Positions 14,457 through 21,022 of a DNA stretch of 34,188 nt are shown here, piece by piece. Both the position numbers and the translations under genes were made by a program. The notes under the pieces were generated by a model, which ran no database searches, had not been told where the DNA came from, and saw only the letters and a program-made list of their open reading frames with translations. Positions within the stretch are counted from its first letter, which is position 1. Every line of letters begins with the position of its first letter. The DNA comes from an uncultured Ruminococcus sp. (GTDB lineage Bacteria > Bacillota > Clostridia > Oscillospirales > Ruminococcaceae): NCBI GenBank assembly GCA_900319195.1, contig ONNL01000123.1, positions 1-34,188 of the forward strand, in the 5' to 3' direction.

Positions 14457-16541
14457 TCAGTTTGCCGCACTGTCTGCAACGCTGTCAACACGCCATCTGC
14501 CCCTGGCATTGCGCTCGATATTGAAGGTAAGCTCGTGAGTCCTTCCGCTATCGTCGAGGCAGGTCCTCTTGGCAACTATCGTGCTGTCATCAAAGGAGAC
14601 AACCGTTGCTTCCTTGTCATTATAGCTGTTCGTGTACTCTGTCTTTATAAGCTCTGCATCGTAGTAGAGCTGACCGTTGTACATTATGAAGCGCTGTTCG
14701 GGTGCTGTTGCTGTATCTGTATACTCATCACCGATATACTTATCAAACTCGGAGTCGAAGAGATTTTCGCTTACTGTATACATTGCAAACTCACGGAGCA
14801 TATCGGTATCGCTGAAACGGTCGTCAGCCGCCTTGAAATAGGTCTTTCCGCCGAAGCTCATGCTGTCGGCTTCAACGCCTGTGCTCGTTACGTCAGCGTG
14901 GTATACGATGTGCATGAGCTCCATGTAGGAGTCGGTGAGCAGACCTGCTATCTCGGACGGATAGGTTATTTCACCGATATCTCCCGATTCATTGGTAAGA
15001 CCTGCTGATGTCGCGGAGTGCGAGAGATTCTGTGCGCTTTCAAGTCTGTATGCCCCTGCTGCGCTGTCATATCTTGCCTTGAGGATTATTGTGAACAGCT
15101 CATTCGGAGCAGATCTGTCGTATGCGTAGATGTCGGCTGTGAATGAGGTGTCGTCGAAATATGTGAAGCTGATGCTGTCCTCAGCAAGAACCGTGCTGTT
15201 TATGCTCAAAGGAGCAATATCCTCGCTGTACGGCAGATAGTAGAGTGAGCCGTCGCCCGTCTGAATGAACATGGGCGGAGCATATGCAGAAATGCTGTCA
15301 ACTGTCATGCCGTCGTATGCGTCGGGGATAACGGCTGTCAGCGGTCTGTTTTCGAGATATTCCGATGTGTAGAGGTCTGAGGCAAGCGCCATAACATCAT
15401 CTGTGCTGCTGAACAGTCCGCCCGTATATCTGTAATATACATACGGGTCCATGTCCTCGCCAGCGAATGTAAAGGTGAGCGGATCGCTCGTGTCATAGCC
15501 GTTTGAATTGTATACCGCGTCGTAGAAGCTTACAAGTCCGTATGCAAGTGTAAGGGCAGTGCCTTCTCTCTCCTCATCTGAAAGAGATGTATCCGAGCTG
15601 CCGCCGTTATTCGCGGTGATGTCGGGGAGTATGCTGCTGTCGTCGGCTGTGGATTCATCTACCGATGATATGCGCCAGTCCTTGATGTCGTCAACATACC
15701 GGAATTCAAATCTCACCGTTGTAACAGGTGAATCCTCGTAGGTAGTCATTTTTCTGTCAACTGTGAAATAGGTGTCGGTAACGTTGGCAATGGTGAAGTC
15801 ATCGTCAGTCCAAGCATAGAAGATAGGTGCGCTGTTTCCACTGTATCTTTCCACCGTTCTGTAGAGCTTTCCCTCTTCCTTGACCTCAATGAATGCTCTT
15901 GCAGATCTCACAATATAGCTGTTGTCGATGTAATCCTCGGTGAATACGCTCTTTTCAAGCTCCTCCACTTCTGAAAGGCTCGTGAAGCGTGTTCCTGTGT
16001 AGAGATAGTAGGGAACTACAATGTCCTCACCCGAATCAGTCTGGAAGGAGACGTCCTTTCTTGTGCCGAGGTCAACTTCCATGGAATTGAGGACATTGTT
16101 CTCATAGTCGAGCCACCTGTCAAGGACGGGTCTTGCAAAGTCCATGTAGTCGTCCATATCCTCTCCGCGCTGATCGGTGGAGGGCTCTGTTGCTTCGTTT
16201 TTTGAGCTTCTCGCGGAGGTACCCCTGCCTATGCGTGAGAAGCTGTGGTTCATTCTCATAACGCCGAATGCTCCGCTGCCGAGAATTGCAACTGAAGCGG
16301 CAACTGCTGCTACCTTCTTCCATACGGGTCTTGTGTAGTGCTCAACACCGCTTACCTCGTTGCTCTCGTGTTTTGCAGATACAGTGTCTATCCCGTCGTC
16401 ATTGTTTATATTATACTTTCTTTCGCTCATGGAAAACATCCTCTCTTTTTCTTCGTCTGTAAGAACGGGATAGCTCTCAGCGATCTCGTTTATATCTTCT
16501 TCCTTCATATCCTCAAAAAGTTCGTCAAGATCCTTTTTCAC
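14457..16541 (-). CDS. Anti-sigma-factor-like membrane protein with three IseA-like modules
   Basis: 694 residues from a GTG (16539-16541) with GGAGG about 8 bases upstream. The N-terminal cytoplasmic part (1-75, with DEEKERMFSMSERKYN) resembles the sigma-binding start of clostridial anti-sigma factors and lacks a Cys/His zinc motif. One TM (about 76-95) follows, then a long exported part with three related modules: YLYTGTRFTSLSEVEEL..., YRYTGGLFSSTDDVMAL... and YFKAADDRFSDTDMLRE..., each followed by a strand like G-K-L-Y, G-S-L-Y or G-Q-L-Y. The pattern recalls the IseA/YoeB family of cell-wall endopeptidase inhibitors, an uncertain link. It lies 13 bases after the restored end of the sigma gene, so it is coupled to it and probably restrains that sigma factor. 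Confidence 0.75.
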   Translation of the reverse strand: MKKDLDELFEDMKEEDINEIAESYPVLTDEEKERMFSMSERKYNINNDDGIDTVSAKHESNEVSGVEHYTRPVWKKVAAVAASVAILGSGAFGVMRMNHSFSRIGRGTSARSSKNEATEPSTDQRGEDMDDYMDFARPVLDRWLDYENNVLNSMEVDLGTRKDVSFQTDSGEDIVVPYYLYTGTRFTSLSEVEELEKSVFTEDYIDNSYIVRSARAFIEVKEEGKLYRTVERYSGNSAPIFYAWTDDDFTIANVTDTYFTVDRKMTTYEDSPVTTVRFEFRYVDDIKDWRISSVDESTADDSSILPDITANNGGSSDTSLSDEEREGTALTLAYGLVSFYDAVYNSNGYDTSDPLTFTFAGEDMDPYVYYRYTGGLFSSTDDVMALASDLYTSEYLENRPLTAVIPDAYDGMTVDSISAYAPPMFIQTGDGSLYYLPYSEDIAPLSINSTVLAEDSISFTYFDDTSFTADIYAYDRSAPNELFTIILKARYDSAAGAYRLESAQNLSHSATSAGLTNESGDIGEITYPSEIAGLLTDSYMELMHIVYHADVTSTGVEADSMSFGGKTYFKAADDRFSDTDMLREFAMYTVSENLFDSEFDKYIGDEYTDTATAPEQRFIMYNGQLYYDAELIKTEYTNSYNDKEATVVSFDDSTIVAKRTCLDDSGRTHELTFNIERNARGRWRVDSVADSAAN

Positions 16542-16554
16542 GAATATCCCTCCT

Positions 16555-17122
16555 TCAAACGCTTATTCCTGCTTCAAGAAGCAGAGCCTTCAGCTTCTGT
16601 CTTGCACGGCTGCTTCGCTTCTGTACGGCTGCTGATGTCATGGCTACCTGTTTTCCTATTATCCTTAGCGGTACGGTTGTAGAAATACTGCTGAACGATT
16701 ATAGTGGAATCCGGTTCACCGAGATCCTTTACTGCCTGCATGACTATCCTTCTGCGCTCATCTGATTCCGCTGCTTCGACAACATTCTCATCGGAGCGGA
16801 GCGGAGCAGCATTCTCATCATCAATTGATACTGCCGTGTCGCTGTGAACGGATAATCTGCGGTAGAAGCTTATTGCTGTACGTTTTGCTATTACGCTTAT
16901 CAGACCCTTCAGCTCGCTTCCGCGTTCTGCGGAGGTATCGAGGGCTTTGTAGACGGCAGCAAATGAATCACTCACACATTCTTCAATATCCTCCCGGCTG
17001 CCGCATGAGCGCAGCTTATTGACTGCAACTGCATAGACATATCCGCAATACTCATCAAAGAGTGCGCGGTGCGCAGTCGGCTTGGAGCTTGCAGCAAGCG
17101 CGTAGAATTCACTGTCTGTCAT
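16555..17122 (-). pseudogene. ECF-type sigma factor gene with a +1 frameshift in region 4
   Basis: Starts at the ATG 17120-17122 (MTDSEFYALA) behind AGGGGG. Region 2 (about 1-75) and the start of region 4 (LGEPDSTIIVQQYFYNRTAK) are good sigma sequence. Then the frame leaves the family (DNRKTGSHD...) and stops at 16574-16576. One base over (from about 16661 down) the other frame reads IGKQVAMTSAAVQKRSSRA... followed by ...KLKALLLEAGISV and a TGA at 16555-16557, the expected region 4.2 helix-turn-helix. Removing one base in GATAATA (about 16657-16663) joins both halves into about 188 residues. The restored stop also sits against the GGAGG of the next gene, as in an intact operon. Either the gene is mutated, the read is wrong, or frameshifting is programmed. 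Confidence 0.85.
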
Positions 17123-17201
17123 CTCAATTCCCCCTGTAAGATTTTTGTCTGCGATCGCTTTCATTTTATACATTCGCAGCAAATGATGTTTTCCAGACAC
17201 T

Positions 17202-17229
17202 ATTTTACCACTTTTTTTGAAAAAATCAA
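17202..17229 (-). promoter_or_regulatory. Candidate promoter of the sigma / anti-sigma operon
   Basis: Minus-strand -35 TTGATT (17224-17229), 16-base spacer, -10 TAAAAT (17202-17207). Moderate match. A self-dependent sigma promoter could also exist in the same AT-rich interval but cannot be recognised. Confidence 0.45.
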
Positions 17230-17302
17230 GTTTATTCTGAAGTCTCCCCGAAAAACAGCCAAAAATTGCGGTTAAAAAAAATTTTTGTAACAAAAATGTA
17301 AT

Positions 17303-17331
17303 TTGACATCACATTTCGGACGTGCTATACT
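17303..17331 (+). promoter_or_regulatory. Promoter of the 17421 lipoprotein gene
   Basis: -35 TTGACA (17303-17308), 17-base spacer, -10 TATACT (17326-17331). Start near 17338, leader about 80 bases. Confidence 0.8.
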
Positions 17332-17420
17332 ATCATTGGTTCAGGCAGCATTCCGGTACAGCTCTCGTTTGTATCAGAATTCCCGATATATAGGCAAAAA
17401 TAAACAATGAGGTGACATAA

Positions 17421-18629
17421 TTGAAACAAAAAAGAATAGGAGCGGCAGTCCTCGCAGTGCTTATGTTCAGCCTTTGCGGCTGTCAGAAAACATCATCTGT
17501 CGAGAAGAGCTCCGAAAAGGAAAAGACAACGACAACATCAGCAGAAACAACAACAGATACTCAGTCCACAGAAGCGGCTGAAAACGGCTCCGACACGGAG
17601 ACTTCTCCCTCGTCGTCTACAGCATGGTTCCAGAAGGGCGTTTACGAGGTAAGACACAACGGCGCAACGGAGGAATACTACATTTTCCACAGCGAGACAA
17701 GCGGAAGAACATCTGATACCGAGCTCGGAATTGGTGTTCCGTTCAACGCAGAGCAGTCCGAGAACAGCGTTATGTTCCACATGGCATCTGTCGATGATGA
17801 TTCCGAGATGATGATGTCACGCGACGAAAGCGGCAACGCCGTCGGCACAATGAACGGCGATACATACACATTTATTTTCCACCCCGAGCTTGACCCCGAT
17901 ACATTCGCTATCAGCGGAGATATTATCGACCAGTACGCAGGCACATATTCCGACCCCAATTTTGGCATATGTGTAATGGATATTACAAACACAGGGGACG
18001 GTATGTACAGCGTACACATCCACCAGTCCTACAGCAACATGACAAAGGCTATCGACTGGGATTTCACGGGAGAGGTTGACGGCAGACAGGTGCTCAGCTA
18101 TTCTGACTGCGTGAGAGTGAACTCCACCGAGCTTGAAAGCGGCGGTTACGACTCCACAACTGCATATCAGGGCGGCACAGGCTATATCCAGTTCACCGAG
18201 AATGACGGGATCGTCGGCATAACTTGGTCGGACGACCAGGACGACGCAGGCAGGGATATGTACTTTACAATGGGCGACCCCTCATATTCTGACGGCTCAG
18301 GCGCTCCCGAGCAAATATTCGGTACCTACTACGACGAGAGCGATGAGGGCATGGTGAGTGTCGCAGTCTCAGAAAATGCCGATTCTACCATTCATATCAC
18401 AGTTGGATATGTTGACGGGGGACAGCTCTCCCATACAAGCGCGGCGACCTACGACGGTTATTACTCGGACAACATCTATTTCACGTCAAACGACGGCTGG
18501 ACTACCAACAATTACGAGCTGACCTTCTTCGAGGACAGTATCCGCGTTGTTGCGACAGTTTCAGAAGGTGCTGACGACGTGATGTGGCATATTCCCGACT
18601 ACGATAAGGTGCTGTGCAAAGGAGAGTAA
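17421..18629 (+). CDS. Lipoprotein of unknown function
   Basis: 402 residues from a TTG start with GAGGTG about 7 bases upstream. Signal peptide with lipobox LCGC (Cys 21), then a Ser/Thr/Glu-rich spacer to about residue 68. The rest (about 69-402) is acidic and beta-rich. It seems to hold repeated units of about 100 residues, each with a phrase like 'YAGTYSD', 'TGYIQFTENDGIVGITW' or 'FGTYYDESDEGMVSVAV' followed by a polar strand pair. I do not recognise a family, and no catalytic motif is visible. It diverges from the sigma operon, and its promoter is an ordinary sigma-A one, so co-regulation with that operon is not implied. Confidence 0.8.
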   Translation: MKQKRIGAAVLAVLMFSLCGCQKTSSVEKSSEKEKTTTTSAETTTDTQSTEAAENGSDTETSPSSSTAWFQKGVYEVRHNGATEEYYIFHSETSGRTSDTELGIGVPFNAEQSENSVMFHMASVDDDSEMMMSRDESGNAVGTMNGDTYTFIFHPELDPDTFAISGDIIDQYAGTYSDPNFGICVMDITNTGDGMYSVHIHQSYSNMTKAIDWDFTGEVDGRQVLSYSDCVRVNSTELESGGYDSTTAYQGGTGYIQFTENDGIVGITWSDDQDDAGRDMYFTMGDPSYSDGSGAPEQIFGTYYDESDEGMVSVAVSENADSTIHITVGYVDGGQLSHTSAATYDGYYSDNIYFTSNDGWTTNNYELTFFEDSIRVVATVSEGADDVMWHIPDYDKVLCKGE

Positions 18630-18675
18630 CGGGACGTGTCGGTATAGAACGTCATATATAGATTTGTATGAAATT

Positions 18676-18717
18676 ATCGGGGAGGCTCTCTGGAACGAGG
18701 CTTCCCCGATTTTCTGT
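18676..18717 (+). terminator. Terminator of the 17421 lipoprotein gene (repeat family copy B)
   Basis: Arms ATCGGGGAGG (18676-18685) and CTTCCCCGAT (18701-18710) pair with one G-U; a TTTTCTGTCTT tail follows. Closely related to the hairpin at 4663-4698. Confidence 0.75.
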
Positions 18718-18734
18718 CTTGGAGGCTTTGCTTC

Positions 18735-18809
18735 AAATTTTTAAGGGATATAGCGCTTTGGAGTCTTTTAAGACCGCAAGTTTTTTAGCGCTATATCCCT
18801 TAAAAATTT
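18735..18809. repeat. Perfect 23-bp inverted repeat with an inner hairpin
   Basis: Arms 18735-18757 and 18787-18809 match at all 23 positions; the 29-base spacer contains GTCTT-TT-AAGAC. Outside the arms the match continues imperfectly (CTTTGCTTC against the CTTTAGTTTG-type complement). It may be a small non-autonomous element or a strong convergent-gene terminator. Confidence 0.85.
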
Positions 18810-18853
18810 CAAACTAAAGTTTTTGAAAGAGGGTACGGGGTGCTGTTGGCACA

Positions 18854-18921
18854 AAGCTTTCCTCTACGCTGCTAAAGCAGCTATGCCCCGATAGTAGTCT
18901 ATCGGGGCATAGAGGAAGCTT
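18854..18921. repeat. Three-way-junction inverted repeat
   Basis: An outer stem (AAGCTTTCCTCTA at 18854-18866 with TAGAGGAAGCTT at 18910-18921, one bulge) encloses two hairpins: GCTGC/GCAGC (18868-18881, loop TAAA) and a perfect 14-bp stem CTATGCCCCGATAG/CTATCGGGGCATAG (18881-18894 with 18899-18912, loop TAGT). The inner and outer stems share the TAG at 18910-18912. It lies between convergent genes. Confidence 0.75.
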
Positions 18922-18975
18922 AACAAAGTTTTCCCCCGAAAAATTCTCATCAAATCTTTTGTTCAGACGCTCTTG

Positions 18976-19317
18976 TCAGAGGCAAAGCTCTTCAAGCTCT
19001 TTGCGTTTTGTCTCAATTTCCGTTATAAGCAATTCGGTATCCTGCATATCGCCGCCGCGGAGCTTTTCTGTGAGTGTGAGGACAGGCTCATAGAGCGGCT
19101 TTAGGGAGAGATTCCCGAGAGCGCCCTTCAGACCGTGAGCCGCCTGAAATGCGGCTTCGCAGTCGCCTGCCGAAACAGCGTCATACAGAGCGGCAAACGT
19201 CTTATTCTGTGGGATAGTCCCAACGAGTCGGAGATAGAGCGATTCCTTTCCCGCACATCTTGCTATGCCCTCAGCGGTATCCGCTCCGAAGTCCTTGAGC
19301 TTATCAATTGTTACCAT
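18976..19317 (-). CDS. Stand-alone Hpt phosphotransfer protein
   Basis: 113 residues, all one Hpt domain. The phospho-accepting histidine is in the motif AAHGLKGALGNL, with the usual downstream helix. Start: ATG at 19315-19317 with AAGGAG about 10 bases upstream; a TTG three codons further up is too close to that box. The gene overlaps the end of the preceding regulator gene by 14 bases, so it is translationally coupled. Hpt proteins carry phosphate from a receiver of a hybrid kinase to the receiver of a response regulator. Here the kinase (21023-23665) has two receivers and the regulator (19304-21010) has one, so this protein is the likely link between them. Confidence 0.88.
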   Translation of the reverse strand: MVTIDKLKDFGADTAEGIARCAGKESLYLRLVGTIPQNKTFAALYDAVSAGDCEAAFQAAHGLKGALGNLSLKPLYEPVLTLTEKLRGGDMQDTELLITEIETKRKELEELCL

Positions 19318-21010
19318 TCTCAGCAAGCTCCTTTCTTATATATTCGACGAACTGCTCGGCGGGGACAGGCTTTGCAAAGTAATAGCCCTGAATTATCTCA
19401 TATCCCATATCCTTGAGCATGAGGTACTGGTCCTCTGTCTCAACGCCCTCTGCAACGAGCGGCACCTCGAGAAGCCGTCCTATATCCGAGACAATGTTCA
19501 CCATTTTGAGCATTTTCTCGTTTTTGTACATTTCCTTTACAAAGAGCATATCGAGCTTCAATATGTCAAACGGCAGGGTCGCAATGGAATTGAGCGAGGA
19601 ATAGCCGCTTCCGAAGTCGTCGATCTCTATCTTGAAGCCCTTTTCCCTGAGAGCGTTTATGCTCCTGAGATTCTGCTTGTTATCGCCGTTATATGCGGAC
19701 TCGGTTATCTCGAGCAGCAGGTTTTTCGGGTCGATGCCGTTTTCCGAGGCGCAGTCCGCAATGACCTCGGGCAGCTCGGGGTCAAGCAGGTCGATACGCG
19801 AGATATTTACCGAAACAGAGAGGTCTATGCCGTACTCCTTTCGCCATGCGCTGAGCTGCTCGGCAGATTTTTTCCACACGAAGCGGTCGAGGAACCTGAT
19901 AAGTCCGTTTTCCTCAAACAGCGGAATGAACACTCCCGGGGAGATGAAGCCTGCGTCGGGGTGAGTCCAGCGTACGAGAGCCTCGGCACTGACAAGGCGC
20001 GGTCTTTCGCCGCTTATGTTGTATTTCGGCTGATAGTAGACGGTGAACTGCTCCTCCTTTATCGCCCTGAACATATCATGCGCGAGCTTTTCGCGGAATA
20101 GCGAGAACTGCTCCGCCTCGCTGTCGTAGACCTTCGTGCTGTCCTTGTTCGAGTTACGGAGACTGTCGCAGACAGTCTTTGCGCGGTCGATACGCACATT
20201 TACGGATTCGTTCTTGTCCGTGACGGGATAGAAGCCTATACGCAGGCGGAGATTATTTATCCCGTTCGTATCGCGCATTCGCTGATATATGAGCGAGAGC
20301 AGGGCATTCGGGTCGTCAATATGCTCGATGTAGCAGACAAAGTAATCGGATTGCAGTCTGCCGACGATACCGTTGTAATGCCTTACGATATTTTTGAGCG
20401 CGTCCGCAAGAGCCTTCAATACGCGGTCGCCCTCGTCCCTGCCGTAGAGCTCGTTGTATATGTGGAATTTCTCGATGTTGATAACGACGGTATCTGTCAG
20501 GGTATCGGCAGAATAGCTGTCCATTTTCAGGCAATATTCCGCGAACATATTACTGCTGTATACCCCCGTAAGAATATCCCTCTCATAGCGCTTGATTATC
20601 TGCTTGTCCTCGGAAAGCTCTATCGAGCGGTCAACTCTTGCAATGACTATCTCGGGCATATCGAGCGGCTTATTGAGAAAATCGGCAGCTCCCATGTGGA
20701 GACTCTTGAGCTCATAGCTCTTTTCTGAGGTCAGCACGATAACGGGGATTCGCTTGTGCTCCTCATTCTGCTTCAGCTTTTCAAGGAATTCAAAGCCGTT
20801 CATATTCGGCATATTTATATCAAGGAGTATGAGTGATATAGGCTTCACGGACTTGTCAAGGAGCTCGAAAGCCTCCTCAGCGCTCTCTGCCTTTAAAACG
20901 TCATACTTCTCAGAGAGTATGCCCTCAAGTATTTCGCGGTTGACAATCTCGTCATCAACAGCCATGACAAGCTTTCTTATGTTGCTTATAACATTTTTGT
21001 TCTGTTCCAT
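19304..21010 (-). CDS. Response regulator REC-GGDEF(degenerate)-EAL, probable c-di-GMP phosphodiesterase
   Basis: 568 residues. The receiver (about 12-125) is complete: D19-D20, phospho-acceptor D64 in LILLDINMPN, T94, K114. A GGDEF-type domain (about 140-300) has GRLQSDYF (217-224) in place of the signature and lacks the usual substrate-binding residues, so it should be inactive. The EAL domain (about 310-560) keeps E343 in AEALVRW, the NIS and EITES motifs, D464-D465 in IDDFGSGYSS, the K-L-D motif near 485 and E521 in EGVE. Phosphorylation should therefore control c-di-GMP hydrolysis. AAGGGGG precedes the ATG. It follows the kinase by 12 bases and overlaps the Hpt gene, so all three form one operon. 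Confidence 0.92.
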   Translation of the reverse strand: MEQNKNVISNIRKLVMAVDDEIVNREILEGILSEKYDVLKAESAEEAFELLDKSVKPISLILLDINMPNMNGFEFLEKLKQNEEHKRIPVIVLTSEKSYELKSLHMGAADFLNKPLDMPEIVIARVDRSIELSEDKQIIKRYERDILTGVYSSNMFAEYCLKMDSYSADTLTDTVVINIEKFHIYNELYGRDEGDRVLKALADALKNIVRHYNGIVGRLQSDYFVCYIEHIDDPNALLSLIYQRMRDTNGINNLRLRIGFYPVTDKNESVNVRIDRAKTVCDSLRNSNKDSTKVYDSEAEQFSLFREKLAHDMFRAIKEEQFTVYYQPKYNISGERPRLVSAEALVRWTHPDAGFISPGVFIPLFEENGLIRFLDRFVWKKSAEQLSAWRKEYGIDLSVSVNISRIDLLDPELPEVIADCASENGIDPKNLLLEITESAYNGDNKQNLRSINALREKGFKIEIDDFGSGYSSLNSIATLPFDILKLDMLFVKEMYKNEKMLKMVNIVSDIGRLLEVPLVAEGVETEDQYLMLKDMGYEIIQGYYFAKPVPAEQFVEYIRKELAENGNN

Positions 21011-21022
21011 TTCGATTCCCCC

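Noticed and set aside
14346..15008. Open frame of 220 codons on the plus strand.
   Set aside because: Antisense shadow of the anti-sigma-like gene and crosses the terminator at 14392-14423.
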